Position numbers and translations under genes: made by a program. From NCBI GenBank assembly GCA_007695295.1, contig REEB01000214.1, positions 1 to 61,507 on the forward strand: DNA of 61,507 nucleotides, read 5' to 3'. This DNA is from Puniceicoccaceae bacterium (GTDB lineage: Bacteria > Verrucomicrobiota > Verrucomicrobiia > Opitutales > Opitutaceae). How positions within the stretch are numbered: position 1 is the stretch's first letter; each line of letters opens with the position of its first letter. Under the pieces are notes generated by a model, which saw only the letters and a list, made by a program, of their open reading frames with translations, searched no databases and had not been told where the DNA came from. Below, in pieces: positions 8,292-17,733 of this stretch.

Positions 8292-8370
8292 TGTAGCGAA
8301 CGGGTTTATGCCACGGCTTCCGGGGGCCGGATTACAAAGCGGGGATCGCGGGGTAAACCCGCTCGCTACA
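8292..8370. repeat. REP-like imperfect inverted repeat
   Basis: The left arm TGTAGCGAACGGGTTTA (8292-8308) and right arm TAAACCCGCTCGCTACA (8354-8370) are reverse complements over 17 bases with one mismatch, and weaker pairing continues inward (GCC.CGG against CCG.GGG). The 79-bp unit sits in a 254-bp spacer with no gene. The form is that of a REP/BIME or small MITE. I see no second copy in the window. No transposase is nearby. Confidence 0.6.
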
Positions 8371-8401
8371 GCCCGCCCCACGGGCAAGGCAAGCGGACGG
8401 T

Positions 8402-9601
8402 TTAGGGATGGCGGGGGCGAAAATCGGTTTCGTGGGCGCGGAGCAGGCTGTGCAGTTCACGGGCCGGGTCGTGGGTGGAGAGGGCGGGATGCCCGGCGGC
8501 GACGGCGGCGGCTTCGACCAAGCCCCAGGCCACGTGGCGGCGGTCGGTCACGTGGGCCAGCCGGTCCAGCGCTTCGCGGAAAACCCGCAGGGCGGCCCGG
8601 GAATGACCGGACTCTCCAAGGTGGCGGGCCAGGGCGAGGAGGGTCTCCACCGCCACCGGGGGGTGGATGTCTTCCGCGGCCAGGAGTGCATCGGTGGCCA
8701 GCCGACCCGCCTGCTCCTCCTGCCCGCGGCGGTGAAAGACCCGGGCCCCCACGGCCAGGGCCGGCGCCCGCAGCGGCGTGGCTTCGAGCCGGCGCAAGTC
8801 GTCGAGGACGGCGGCGGCCTCATCCAGCTCGGCCCGGGCTTTCAGCCGCAGTAGCAGCACCTCCGGCGGGGCGTCGACGGGGATGACCGCCAGCAGTTCT
8901 TCAGCTGTATCGGTTTCTTCACTACGGGCAAGCAAGAGGGCAAAGGCGGCCGAAGCCTGGGCGCGGCTTTCCGGGGAGAGGCCCCGGAGATTGGCGAAGT
9001 CGCGGGCGAGGGCGGCGCGGTCCTCCATGGAAACGCCGCCGTGGCGCCGACGGCCCTCGACGAGGGCGATGCGCGCCAAGAAGTGTTCGCCGGGGTCGGC
9101 GATGGTGGCGGCAAGGTCGACTGCGGCGGCTTCATCTCCGAGGGCGGCGCGGACGGCGACCTCTTCGCGCCGAGCCGCAGCGTCGGTCGCATCCGCTGCA
9201 TCGGTATCGATAAAAAAGGCGGCGGCGGGGAGGAGGCCGGTTTCGGCCCGGGCGCGGGCGCGGGCGCGTTCGAGCAAGGACTCGTCCCAGGCCGGCCAGG
9301 GATGTCCGAGAAAGCCAAACTCACCGGACCGCAGGCCGGCGGCGGCGGATGAATGGGGGAAGTCCCGCAGGACGGCCTCCACTCGTTCCCGGCCGCGCTG
9401 GTAGTGCCGATCGGCCTCGCGGAAGCTGAGCGCCTCCATGAGGAAGGCTTCCTCGAAGGCGCGGCGGGCCTGGAGGAGCAGGGTGGCGGCCTCGATCTCG
9501 GGATCGGGCGCGCATCCCGGACCGGCGAGCAGGCCGGCCAGGAAAAGCGCCGGCAGCAAGGGCCGGAAGAAGCGCGGCGAAGAGGCGGCAAACACCCGCA
9601 A
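8402..9601 (-). CDS. Probable lipoprotein with TPR-like helical repeats
   Basis: The product has about 399 aa. A hydrophobic signal segment (FRPLLPALFLAGLLAGPGC) ends in a cysteine near residue 30, giving a relaxed lipobox, so an outer-membrane or periplasmic lipoprotein is likely. The rest is alanine-rich helical pairs (ERARARARAETG, TAEELLAVIPVDAPPEVL, FREALDRL) resembling degenerate TPRs. I do not recognise a named family. It lies 48 nt downstream of phoU on the same strand, so it may be the last gene of the phosphate operon. The start is uncertain: TTG 9601 or GTG 9595. Confidence 0.65.
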   Translation of the reverse strand: MRVFAASSPRFFRPLLPALFLAGLLAGPGCAPDPEIEAATLLLQARRAFEEAFLMEALSFREADRHYQRGRERVEAVLRDFPHSSAAAGLRSGEFGFLGHPWPAWDESLLERARARARAETGLLPAAAFFIDTDAADATDAAARREEVAVRAALGDEAAAVDLAATIADPGEHFLARIALVEGRRRHGGVSMEDRAALARDFANLRGLSPESRAQASAAFALLLARSEETDTAEELLAVIPVDAPPEVLLLRLKARAELDEAAAVLDDLRRLEATPLRAPALAVGARVFHRRGQEEQAGRLATDALLAAEDIHPPVAVETLLALARHLGESGHSRAALRVFREALDRLAHVTDRRHVAWGLVEAAAVAAGHPALSTHDPARELHSLLRAHETDFRPRHP

Positions 9602-9649
9602 AGCCTAGGCAACAGACGGCAATCGAAGCAACTCCGCGAGGCGGACAGG

Positions 9650-10342
9650 TCAGTCTCCGCTGCCGTGGTCCAGCTTGGCCTGCTTGATTTCGGGATCGTG
9701 GCTGATGTTCTCCCCCTTGACGAGGAAGACGACCTCTTCAGCGAGATTGGTGGCGTGGTCGCCGATGCGTTCGAGGGATTTGGAGACGAACATCAGCTCG
9801 AGGGCGGTGGTGGTGTGGGAGGGTTGGTCGGCAATGGTGCCGGCAAGGTGGCGGTAAATTTCCTTGTTAAGCCGGTCCGCCTCGGCGTCGCGCGTGCAAA
9901 TCGCAATCGCCTTCTGCTCATCGCCGGTGAAAAAGCACTGGAGGGCGTCCCCGAGCATTTCGAGGACGGTGTCGGCGAGTTTGCGCAGCTGCTCCTCGAT
10001 GCCGAGGCCGGAGAATTCGCCGATGGCGAGGCTGCGCTTGGCGATGTTGGTGGCTTCGTCGCCGACGCGTTCGAGGTCATGGCTGGCTTTCATCGCGACC
10101 ATGATGAGGCGGAGGTCGGAGGCTACCGGCGACCGCAGGTTGAGAAAACGGATGCCCTCGGTGTCGATCTCGGTTTCGAGGCGGTCGAGGGCGTCGTCCT
10201 CCGCGATGACCTTTTCGGCGGTTGCGCGGTCGTTCTGGAGGAGGGCGCGGATGGCGAGGCGGACGGCCTCGTTGGCGAGGCGCCCCATGGTGGTGAGATG
10301 CTCGCGGAGCAGGTCGAGTTCTTCGTCGAAGAAGCGTTTCAT
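9650..10342 (-). CDS. phoU: Phosphate signalling complex protein PhoU
   Basis: The 230 aa protein is a two-fold repeat of three-helix bundles with the PhoU metal-site motifs: HDLERVGDEATNIAKRS in the first half and KSLERIGDHATNLAEEVVF in the second (E/DxxxD). PhoU links the phosphate state of the Pst transporter to PhoR and represses the Pho regulon when phosphate is abundant. Its place directly after pstB (22 nt) is the standard order. The length is typical. ATG 10342 is the only sensible start. Confidence 0.97.
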   Translation of the reverse strand: MKRFFDEELDLLREHLTTMGRLANEAVRLAIRALLQNDRATAEKVIAEDDALDRLETEIDTEGIRFLNLRSPVASDLRLIMVAMKASHDLERVGDEATNIAKRSLAIGEFSGLGIEEQLRKLADTVLEMLGDALQCFFTGDEQKAIAICTRDAEADRLNKEIYRHLAGTIADQPSHTTTALELMFVSKSLERIGDHATNLAEEVVFLVKGENISHDPEIKQAKLDHGSGD

Positions 10343-10364
10343 GGATGGTGGTGGCGGACGGCGT

Positions 10365-11186
10365 TCAGCCGAAGCGGCCGGAGACGTAGGCCTCGGTCTG
10401 TTTGTTGGTGGGGTTCATGAAGACCTGCTCGGTTTCGCCGTATTCGATGAGCTTGCCGAGGTAGAAGAAAGCGGTGCGGTCGGAGACGCGGGCGGCCTGC
10501 TGCATGTTATGGGTCACGATGACAATGGTGAACTCCTCCTTAAGCTGGTGGATGAGTTCCTCGATCTTGCCGGTGGCGATGGGATCGAGGGCGGAGCAGG
10601 GCTCGTCCATGAGGAGGATTTCGGGCCGGTTGGCGATGGCGCGGGCGATGCAGAGGCGCTGCATCTGGCCGCCGGAGAGGCCGAAGGCGCTCTCCTGGAG
10701 GCGGTCCTTGACCTCTTCCCAGAGGGCGGCGCTTTTGAGGCTGCGCTCGACGGTTTCATCAAGCTCGGACTTCTTGCTGCGGCCTGCCACGCGCAGGCTG
10801 TAGACGATGTTTTCGTAGATCGACTTTGGAAAGGGGTTGGACTTCTGGAATACCATCCCGATGCGTTTGCGCAGGGAAATGACCTCCAGGTACGGGTCGT
10901 AGATGGAGTGGCCGTCGATGGTGATGTCGCCTTCGTGGCGGATGCCGTCGATGAGGTCGTTCATCCGGTTGAGGTTGCGCAGGAGGGTGGACTTGCCGCA
11001 ACCGGAGGGGCCGATGAAGGCGGTGACCTCTTGGTGAGGGATGTCGAGGTTGAGGTCGAAGAGGACCTGGGCTTCGCCGTAGTAGAAATTGTAGTCGAGG
11101 ATCCGGATGAAGTCAGGCTGGGAACTGCTGGCTTCGGCGCCGGCGGCCTTCGGTTTGAAAAGGGACTGCTGAAACGGGTTGCTCAT
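10365..11186 (-). CDS. pstB: Phosphate ABC transporter ATP-binding protein PstB
   Basis: The 273 aa protein has Walker [10 protein letters not shown] at 59-67, a Q loop in [16 protein letters not shown], the ABC signature LSGGQ at 170-174, Walker B LLMDEP at 191-196 and a switch His at 226 ([13 protein letters not shown]). The FPKSIYENI stretch is characteristic of PstB. It energises phosphate uptake through PstC/PstA. An N-terminal extension of about 20 residues is longer than in E. coli. It lies between pstA and phoU. Confidence 0.97.
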   Translation of the reverse strand: MSNPFQQSLFKPKAAGAEASSSQPDFIRILDYNFYYGEAQVLFDLNLDIPHQEVTAFIGPSGCGKSTLLRNLNRMNDLIDGIRHEGDITIDGHSIYDPYLEVISLRKRIGMVFQKSNPFPKSIYENIVYSLRVAGRSKKSELDETVERSLKSAALWEEVKDRLQESAFGLSGGQMQRLCIARAIANRPEILLMDEPCSALDPIATGKIEELIHQLKEEFTIVIVTHNMQQAARVSDRTAFFYLGKLIEYGETEQVFMNPTNKQTEAYVSGRFG

Positions 11187-11202
11187 GGTGGACGACGCTG
11201 GT

Positions 11203-12924
11203 TCAGAACGCGGAGGAGGTGAGTTTGCGGCGCAGGTGGTTGCGGATCATAATAGCTCCGAGGTTGAGCACGATGACAAGGAGGATGAGCATGAGGGTGG
11301 AGGCGAAGACGAGCGGTTTGGTCGCCTCGGTGTCTGGCGACTGAAGGGCTACGATGTAAATGTGGAAACCCAAATGCATGAATTTGCGGTCGAGGTGGAC
11401 GAAAGGGAACATACCGTCAACGGGCAGGCTGGGGGCGAGCGCCATGACCCCGACGAGCAGCAACGGCGCGACCTCGCCGGCGCCGCGGGCCATGGCGAGG
11501 ATGAGGCCGGTGAGGATGCCGGGGCTGGATGCGGGCAAGACGAGGCGCTGGATCGTCTGCCACTTGGAAGCACCGCAGGCGAGCGAGCCCTCGCGCACCC
11601 CGCGCGGCACGGCGGCGAGCGCCTCCTCGGTGGCCACGATAACAACCGGTACTGTCATAAGGGCGAGCGTGAGCGATGCCCAGAGGATGCCACCCGTGCC
11701 GAAGACGGGGGTGTTGATGGCCACCATGCGCGGGTAGAAAACCATGTCGATGACCGCGCCTACTTCGTGGATGAAGAACCCGAGCCCGAAAACGCCGAAG
11801 ACGATCGACGGCACTCCGGCGAGATTGTTGATCGAAATGCGGACCGCGCTTACGAGCGGCCCCTGTTTGGCGTATTCGCGCAGATAAACGGCCGCGAGCA
11901 CCCCGAACGGCGTCACCGCCAAGCTCATGAGGACAGTCATGACAAACGTGCCGAAGAGTGCGGGGAAAATGCCGCCCTCGGTGTTGGCCTCACGCGGATA
12001 ATCGGTGATGAACTCCCAGATTTTGAAGAGAAACCAGCCAATGCGCTGGAAGAGTCCCTTCTTGTTGGGGAAGTAGAAATTGATGACGTCGCCAAGGGGC
12101 TGGACGCGCTCGGTGCCGTCGATGAGCGTGAACGCGAGGCTGTGTTCGCGCTGCATGCCGCGCAAGAGCGCGCTCTGCTCCATGAGGGGACGAATCAGGC
12201 TCTCGATCTCGTCGATACGCTCCACGCGGCTGGCACGCTCGGCCTGCTGGGCGGGGGTGGGATCCTCCAGTGAGTCGAGGTAACGGACCTCGAGGCGTTC
12301 GCGGCTCATGCGCGCGTTGAGCCGGCCGATCTGCGACCTCTCGATGCGGGTGATGGTGGCGCGTCGCTCGCGCACCTCGTTGACCAAGGTGCGGAGTTGG
12401 CGGGAAAAGGAGGGATCATCCGCGGCGATGATCATGCCGTCGCCGAGGCGAAGCTCTTGCGGGCGCACGATAGCGTTGCCCCACTCGGTGCGTTCGAGGA
12501 CGAGCATGTCGTCGGGGTAGGTGATGCCGACAATGTCGCCCATGTTGAGGAAGGCGAAATTGCGGTTGGCGAAGACATCGCGGTTGCCGGTATAAACTTG
12601 CATTTCCCGCATGTAGTCCGGGTCTTCGATGGCGAGGTCGATGAGATCGGCATTGCCGGGAGAGAGGTTTTCCGGAGTGAGGGCCAGCCGCGCCATGATC
12701 ACGCCGGCAACGAGCTTTTGGTCACGAAATTCCGTCCGTCCGACGGGGTCGAGCTCGATCAGGGCGACGCGTTTGGGCCAGAAGAAGTTAAGTCCGTTCC
12801 AGAGGATGACGGCGAGGAGAAAGCCGATCATGAACAGACCGATGGCCAGGCCAACGCCGGAGACCCAGACCCAGACTTCGCCCACGGGGCGTATGTTTTG
12901 TCCGAAAGGGTTTGCTGTTTTCAT
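11203..12924 (-). CDS. pstA: Phosphate ABC transporter permease PstA, extended form
   Basis: The 573 aa protein is about twice the length of E. coli PstA. A first membrane helix ([24 protein letters not shown], about residues 15-45) is followed by roughly 240 residues of mostly charged, partly coiled-coil sequence (for example [21 protein letters not shown]), then the canonical permease core with [26 protein letters not shown] and the EAA loop [30 protein letters not shown]. The insert probably faces the periplasm, given that it follows one helix. ATG 12924 is preferred over upstream codons because the preceding arginine-rich region is outside the homologous part. Confidence 0.93.
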   Translation of the reverse strand: MKTANPFGQNIRPVGEVWVWVSGVGLAIGLFMIGFLLAVILWNGLNFFWPKRVALIELDPVGRTEFRDQKLVAGVIMARLALTPENLSPGNADLIDLAIEDPDYMREMQVYTGNRDVFANRNFAFLNMGDIVGITYPDDMLVLERTEWGNAIVRPQELRLGDGMIIAADDPSFSRQLRTLVNEVRERRATITRIERSQIGRLNARMSRERLEVRYLDSLEDPTPAQQAERASRVERIDEIESLIRPLMEQSALLRGMQREHSLAFTLIDGTERVQPLGDVINFYFPNKKGLFQRIGWFLFKIWEFITDYPREANTEGGIFPALFGTFVMTVLMSLAVTPFGVLAAVYLREYAKQGPLVSAVRISINNLAGVPSIVFGVFGLGFFIHEVGAVIDMVFYPRMVAINTPVFGTGGILWASLTLALMTVPVVIVATEEALAAVPRGVREGSLACGASKWQTIQRLVLPASSPGILTGLILAMARGAGEVAPLLLVGVMALAPSLPVDGMFPFVHLDRKFMHLGFHIYIVALQSPDTEATKPLVFASTLMLILLVIVLNLGAIMIRNHLRRKLTSSAF

Positions 12925-12962
12925 GCTCCGGTTATTCCGGGAGAAATGTATCCGTGGCGAAA

Positions 12963-15299
12963 TTACTCGACGGCGCGGTAGCGGCGCCGCAGCCACTGCC
13001 GGAGGATCTCGGCGATGGTGTTAAGGGTGAAAGTGAAGACGAATAGGATGAAGGCGCAGAGGAAGAGCGTGCGGTAGAGGGTGCCGTTTTGCTCGGCCTC
13101 GGAAATCTCGACCGCAATGTTGGCCGAGAGCGTGCGCATGCCGGTGAAGGGGTTGAAGTCCTGCACGACCGAGTTTCCGGTCGCCATGACCATGATCATA
13201 GTTTCGCCGATGGCGCGACCGAAGCCGATCATGAGGGCGGAGAAGATGCCAGCGGCGGCGGTGGGGAGGACGATGCGGATGGCGGTCTGCCAACGGCTGG
13301 CCCCGAGGGCGAGAGAGCCCGAGCGGAATGCGTTGGGCACGTTGCTCATCGAGTCCTCGGAAATGGTGAAGATGATCGGGATGACGGCGAAGCCCATGGC
13401 GAAGCCGACGACGAGGGCGTTGCGGGTCTCGAAGTCCCACCCGAGTACGTTCACCACCCACATCCGGAAGGAGCCCACCTCGCGTTCGAGCAGTTCGTCG
13501 TATTGGAGGAACATCCAGTTTTCCACCACTTGGCCTAAATGCCAACCGAGCCAAGCCACGAACATGGCTGGCACGAAGACGAAGACGAACTCCATGCCGC
13601 TCGGCACGCTGAGACGTATGCGGTTGGGGAGCCGGCTCCAGACCAACCCCATCAGGATGGCGCCGAGAAAGACCCCGAAGGTGCTCATCATGACCGAGGG
13701 CACGGCGTTGCTGATGAGAGGAGAGAGCCACATACCAGCGAAAAACCCGAGAATGACCGACGGAAGCGAAGCCATGATCTCCATAGTCGGCTTGACCACT
13801 TTCTTAAGTGAAGGCCGAAGAAACTGAGAAACGTAGATGGCCGAGAGCAGGGCGACGGGCACGGCGATGAACATCGCGTAGACGGTGCCTTTGAGGGTGC
13901 CGATAATGAGCGGGACCATGGAGAGCTTGCGCTCGAAGTCTGCCCCGCCGTCGGATTGCCAATCGTAGATCCGTCCGGGCCGGCCCTCGTATTGGATGCG
14001 CGTGAAGTAGGTCCTGAAGCCGGCGATGGGGTGCTCGTCCTTCATCGGCTTTAGATGGAGATTGCCTGTGCTGTCGAGGAAGAGCAAGGCGTTGAAGCGG
14101 GGAGCAATGAGGGCTTGGCGGACCGGGAAACCGAGGGCGGCCTCCCAGCGCACCGCCTCGGTGGTCATAAGGGTGAGGCGGGCGTGGTCGCCGGCGGTGG
14201 TGAGAAAGGTTTTGTTGCGACGGCTGACCGAAAAAGTGTCGGGTGGCCCGGGTAAAGGCCGAAATTCTTTGCTGGGAATGTAGCGGCGGCGGGCCTCTTC
14301 TTCAAGGTAGGCCAGATTCCAGCCGACGTGGCGGCCGGCGGCGTCGAAAAAGATCACGGTCTGGTCGCCGAGGACGAACTCCATGCGCTTGATCGGCGTT
14401 GCGGAGCCGGGTTTGTCGTGGTCGGCTGGTTCGGGGAAAGGGACGAAGGTCTGGATGTGGTTGAGGGTGCCGCCGGCATCGATTTCGAAGTAATCGACTT
14501 GGCCGCTGGGGTAGGCTACGAGGACGGAGTCGGCGGCATCCGGGACAAGCAGATCGCTGGGGCGGTCTCTTAGTTCCTCGCGCAGGGTGTAGCGCTGGCC
14601 GATTTGCAGCGGTCCTAGGCCGAAGGGAGTTCTCCGCTGCGTGAGGGTGGCGATGCGCACGACCGGACCGGTTTCCGTTTCTTCGACGGCGGCAAGCAGC
14701 CGCCGGGCTTGGGCACGCGCATATGAGACGTGATCAAGAGGCCGGCCGTCTTCGCCCAGTTCGATAACCGGGAGGGATTCGATGGAGGGCTGGATCATCC
14801 GCACGCCGCGGCCACCGGGAAAGGTGGGTTCGTAATGGATTTCGTGGACGAGGACCCGGCCGTCGATGGACGCGAAGATCACCCGGTCGCGCAAGGCGTC
14901 GTGCGTGAAGGAGGCAATCTCGAAATCAGGGGGTGTGTCGTACGGAAGGGTGAACACTCCACGGCTTTCGTGGTGCTTGTCGGGGCTTTCCAGATCGACG
15001 AAGACAAGGCCACCGTCCTCGTCCAGAAAATACGGTACCTCCTTCCACTCATCGATACCGAAGCCGACGAACGGTTTGTCGGGCACCTCCAAGACGAGTG
15101 CCTCGCCCACTTCGGCACCCTTGAAGAGCGGGGCCACCTTGAACCCGATGAAGACAAAAATGAAGAAGACCGCGATGATGATCGAGATGCCCCCGACCAT
15201 GATCAGGCCGGTCATCAACCGGTCGGCGAACAAGGTCGCCGGAGAAACGCGGAAACGCTCGGCAATGGGCGGCTGCTGGCGGCGCGGCTTCGGTTTCAT
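12963..15299 (-). CDS. pstC: Phosphate ABC transporter permease PstC, extended form with large insert domain
   Basis: The 778 aa protein has a TM helix near residues 28-55 (LIMVGGISIIIAVFFIFVF), then a soluble region of about 380 residues with beta-rich, propeller-like sequence (DGRVLVHEI, DQTVIFFDAAGRHVGW, GNLHLKP), then the permease core starting LSMVPLIIGTLKGTVYAMFIAVPVALLSAIYVSQF. The core has the EAA loop FRSGSLALGASRWQTAIRIVLPTAAAGI and GETMIMVMATGN, which are PstC hallmarks. Long PstC proteins of this type occur in several Gram-negative groups, and the role of the extra domain is unknown to me. It partners PstA, PstB and PstS. ATG 15299 lies just after the pstS-pstC hairpin. Confidence 0.93.
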   Translation of the reverse strand: MKPKPRRQQPPIAERFRVSPATLFADRLMTGLIMVGGISIIIAVFFIFVFIGFKVAPLFKGAEVGEALVLEVPDKPFVGFGIDEWKEVPYFLDEDGGLVFVDLESPDKHHESRGVFTLPYDTPPDFEIASFTHDALRDRVIFASIDGRVLVHEIHYEPTFPGGRGVRMIQPSIESLPVIELGEDGRPLDHVSYARAQARRLLAAVEETETGPVVRIATLTQRRTPFGLGPLQIGQRYTLREELRDRPSDLLVPDAADSVLVAYPSGQVDYFEIDAGGTLNHIQTFVPFPEPADHDKPGSATPIKRMEFVLGDQTVIFFDAAGRHVGWNLAYLEEEARRRYIPSKEFRPLPGPPDTFSVSRRNKTFLTTAGDHARLTLMTTEAVRWEAALGFPVRQALIAPRFNALLFLDSTGNLHLKPMKDEHPIAGFRTYFTRIQYEGRPGRIYDWQSDGGADFERKLSMVPLIIGTLKGTVYAMFIAVPVALLSAIYVSQFLRPSLKKVVKPTMEIMASLPSVILGFFAGMWLSPLISNAVPSVMMSTFGVFLGAILMGLVWSRLPNRIRLSVPSGMEFVFVFVPAMFVAWLGWHLGQVVENWMFLQYDELLEREVGSFRMWVVNVLGWDFETRNALVVGFAMGFAVIPIIFTISEDSMSNVPNAFRSGSLALGASRWQTAIRIVLPTAAAGIFSALMIGFGRAIGETMIMVMATGNSVVQDFNPFTGMRTLSANIAVEISEAEQNGTLYRTLFLCAFILFVFTFTLNTIAEILRQWLRRRYRAVE

Positions 15300-15309
15300 C
15301 GGTGAAGAA

Positions 15310-15342
15310 ACAAAGAGGGATGCCGGTGGTGGCCGGCATCCC
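15310..15342 (-). terminator. Intercistronic hairpin between pstS and pstC (attenuator or stabiliser)
   Basis: On the minus strand a perfect 10-bp stem (GGGATGCCGG paired with CCGGCATCCC, 15317-15326 and 15333-15342, loop of 6) is followed by TCTTTGTTTCTTC. This has the form of a leaky intrinsic terminator. It would protect the pstS message and lower pstC read-through, matching the need for excess binding protein. Confidence 0.65.
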
Positions 15343-15363
15343 GAAACAGCATGGAGAATCGGG

Positions 15364-16326
15364 TCAATTAATTGCTTGCCGCTGCTGGCCGGCAAAGGAT
15401 GCGGGAAGGGAGAAGAAGCCCGCGCGCTCAACGATGGCTTGACCTTGGCGGGAGAGCGCAAAGCGCAGGAACTCGCCGGTGAGGGCGTCGAGAGACTGGT
15501 TGGGCGCCTTGTTCACATAGATGAAGAGCAGGCGGGAAAGCGGATAGTCACCGGCAGCGGCGTTTTCCAGACTCGGCTCAAAGAGGCTGCCGCCGGTTTG
15601 GCTGCCTACCTTGATCGCCCTGGTGCCGGGGGTGAGGTAGCCAACGCCCGAGTAACCGATGGCGTTGCGGTCCTCCCCGATGGCTTGGACGACCGCGGAG
15701 GAGCCGGGCATTTCCTGGTAGCGGGCGCCGTCAAAGTCGCCGCCACCAAGGGAGATGGCGCGGAAAACACCGTAGGTGCCACTGACGCTGTTGCGGCCGT
15801 AGATGGAAACGCGCTGATTGGCCCACTCGCCGCGAAGACCGGCCTCGCCCCAAGTGCGGATGGGGGAGTGGCCGAGGCGGTTGGTGCTGGAGAAGATGGC
15901 ATCGATCTGCGGCAGGGAGAGACCTTCAATGGGGTTGTCCCGGTGGACAAAAACGGCGAGGGCGTCGATCCCGATTGCAACTTGGGTGGGCTTGTGACCG
16001 TACCGGGCCTCGAACGCATCGACCTCGGCAGGCCGGATCTCACGGCTCATGGGGCCAAGCTGGGCGGTGCCGTCGATGAGCGCGGCGGGAGCGGTGCCGG
16101 AGCCGGCGCCCTGAATCTGGATGTTTACATTAGGATACAGATTCTGAAAGCCCTCGCCGAGGAGCTGGAGAACGACGGTGAGGGTGTTTGAACCGACGGA
16201 GTTGAGGGTACCGGAAATCCCGGAAACCGGGGTATACTCGGGCAGTTCGGTATTGGCCTGCGAGGAGACGGCCAGAGGAGCGGCCGCCAGTCCGGCGATG
16301 CCGAGAACTTTAAGATGCATTTTCAT
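15364..16326 (-). CDS. pstS: Periplasmic phosphate-binding protein PstS
   Basis: The 320 aa protein has a signal peptide (MKMHLKVLGIAGLAAAPLAVSSQA). The phosphate-site phrases are readable: SGISGTLNSVGSNTL at the N-terminus (the Ser/Thr phosphate loop), IQGAGSGTAPAALIDGTAQLGPMSREI, and NSVSGTYGVFR in the second lobe. It captures phosphate in the periplasm for PstCAB. It is preceded by a Pho-box-like array at 16428-16456 and is the first gene of the pstSCAB-phoU operon. ATG 16326 and ATG 16320 are both possible. Confidence 0.96.
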   Translation of the reverse strand: MKMHLKVLGIAGLAAAPLAVSSQANTELPEYTPVSGISGTLNSVGSNTLTVVLQLLGEGFQNLYPNVNIQIQGAGSGTAPAALIDGTAQLGPMSREIRPAEVDAFEARYGHKPTQVAIGIDALAVFVHRDNPIEGLSLPQIDAIFSSTNRLGHSPIRTWGEAGLRGEWANQRVSIYGRNSVSGTYGVFRAISLGGGDFDGARYQEMPGSSAVVQAIGEDRNAIGYSGVGYLTPGTRAIKVGSQTGGSLFEPSLENAAAGDYPLSRLLFIYVNKAPNQSLDALTGEFLRFALSRQGQAIVERAGFFSLPASFAGQQRQAIN

Positions 16327-16412
16327 AGTAGAGATGACGATTGATCGTTGAGAGGTGGGTGAAACCCATGGCGATTGCCCGAGGGCAGCCTGCCCTCTTG
16401 GATTACGCCCCC

Positions 16413-16456
16413 ACTCTAGCAGGCAGATGTGACGCAGGTATGGCTGGAGTGTTACA
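16413..16456 (-). promoter_or_regulatory. Pho-box-like array and -10 element upstream of pstS
   Basis: On the minus strand, heptamers TGTAACA (16450-16456), AGCCATA (16439-16445) and CGTCACA (16428-16434) follow each other at exactly 11-bp intervals, like the E. coli Pho box (TGTCATA repeats with 4-bp linkers). A -10-like TAGAGT (16413-16418, preceded by TGC) lies 9 nt further on. PhoB-phosphate is expected to bind here and activate pstS. Confidence 0.7.
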
Positions 16457-16525
16457 AAACCGAAAAACAACCCCTTTGATCGGCGGATCCGACCCGGGCA
16501 GAGCAGTCTTGCGTCCTGACTGGGC

Positions 16526-17260
16526 TCAATCCCGGACCAGCCGGTAGCCGACGCCGTGGACGGTCTGCACGAGGCGGCTGTGGTCACCGAGTTTGGCGCG
16601 CAGGCGGCGCACATGGGTGTCCACGGTGCGCGTTTCCACCTCCGCGGACATGCCCCAGACGGAATTGAGGAGCTGGTCGCGGCTCTGGACCCGGCCTTTG
16701 CGCTCGATGAGGGTATGGAGGAGGCGGAACTCCATCGCGGTCAGGTCCAGGCGGCGGCCATCCACGGTCACTTCGTGGTGCTGGACATCGAGGCGGAGCG
16801 GGCCGGACTCGAAAACATCGCCCGGGATCGCGGGGGCGGGACGGGACGCGGGGGCGCGGGCGAGGATTTTGTTCACCCGCAGCATCAGCTCCCGCGGGCT
16901 GAAGGGCTTGCAGAGGTAATCTTCCGCTCCGGACTCGAGGCCGAGGCAGCGGTCGTTTTCTTCGCTGCGGGCACTGAGGAACAGGATCGGCACCGCGCCG
17001 AGACCGGCATCCGCCTTCAGCCGGCGGCACAGCTCGATCCCGCCGAGGCTGGGCATCATGATGTCGAGGATGATTAAATCGGGGCGGAAAATCCGGGCCA
17101 TCTCCATGACCTTGGCGGGGTCGCCGAGGCAGAGCGGCTCGATCCCCTTGGCGATCAACTGGTAGGCGATGAGGTCGAGCACGTCCGGCTCGTCGTCCAC
17201 CACCAGCACCCGGGCGGGCGGCGGAGGGGAGCTGGCGTTGGAGTCGGGTGTGGCGGACAT
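16526..17260 (-). CDS. PhoB-type (OmpR/PhoB family) response regulator without adjacent kinase
   Basis: The 244 aa protein has an N-terminal receiver with acidic pair D22-D23, phosphoacceptor D66 (LIILDIMMP) and conserved Lys in CKPFSPRELMLRV. The C-terminal winged helix has LTAMEFRLLHTLIERKGRVQSRDQLL and VDTHVRRLRAKLGDH, as in PhoB. It lies about 200 bp upstream of pstS on the same strand, but no sensor kinase is next to it. A second, closely similar regulator sits beside PhoR at 45552-46268. It may share PhoR or tune the pst promoter. A proline-rich N-terminal extension of about 15 residues precedes the receiver. Confidence 0.93.
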   Translation of the reverse strand: MSATPDSNASSPPPPARVLVVDDEPDVLDLIAYQLIAKGIEPLCLGDPAKVMEMARIFRPDLIILDIMMPSLGGIELCRRLKADAGLGAVPILFLSARSEENDRCLGLESGAEDYLCKPFSPRELMLRVNKILARAPASRPAPAIPGDVFESGPLRLDVQHHEVTVDGRRLDLTAMEFRLLHTLIERKGRVQSRDQLLNSVWGMSAEVETRTVDTHVRRLRAKLGDHSRLVQTVHGVGYRLVRD

Positions 17261-17733
17261 GGCAGCCGGGACAGCGGCAGGTATGGCGAAACCCCCTCTC
17301 CTATAGACAAGGCCCCGGAGAGAAAATAAAAAACCGGTGGCCGGATCGGGCCGATGTCGTAACCAGCCCGAACCTGAAATCTCGAACGCCAAAGCTCTGG
17401 TACGAAAAACAGCCCGAGCGCTGAAGGTGCGGCCCTCCCTGCAGCTCGGAACCAGGCCCACGGCGATACGGCGGCTGGTCCGGTTCGTTCCGCGACCGGT
17501 CGTGTTGTCGCTCTTCTCCTCGGTTCGGCGAAACCGCCTTACCCATCCTCCTTCCGTGCCGGCGACTCCTCCGACGGACAGCCCGCCCTCCAGGCCCCGC
17601 TAATGCTTGGCTTGTTTGATGTAAGAATTCCTTATAATGAAGTCGCGTCGCGTTTTTTTTTTTTGCCAAAACAGCCTTAGAATCAATGATTGCGGCGATA
17701 TCCCCTACGGGAAAATACAACCAATGAAGCACC
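17261..17733. other. Intergenic region, GC-rich half then AT-rich half
   Basis: No convincing gene is seen. Near 17322-17346 the minus strand has a small CCGG-CCA-CCGG hairpin followed by TTTTTTATTTT, a possible weak terminator upstream of the PhoB-type gene. From about 17600 the composition shifts to AT-rich, with a run of T at about 17647-17664 and a promoter-like TATAAT at 17633-17638 ahead of the orphan gene at 17734. Confidence 0.5.
17612..17638 (+). promoter_or_regulatory. Putative promoter of the orphan secreted protein gene
   Basis: A perfect -10 hexamer TATAAT (17633-17638) is preceded by TTGTTT at 17612-17617. The 15-bp spacer is short for sigma-70, so the -35 assignment is weak. 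The predicted transcript would start about 90 nt upstream of ATG 17734. Confidence 0.4.

Noticed and set aside
14866-16191. Long plus-strand frame antisense to pstC and pstS
   Set aside because: It covers well-identified pst genes in antisense, has no family resemblance and is explained by high GC content.
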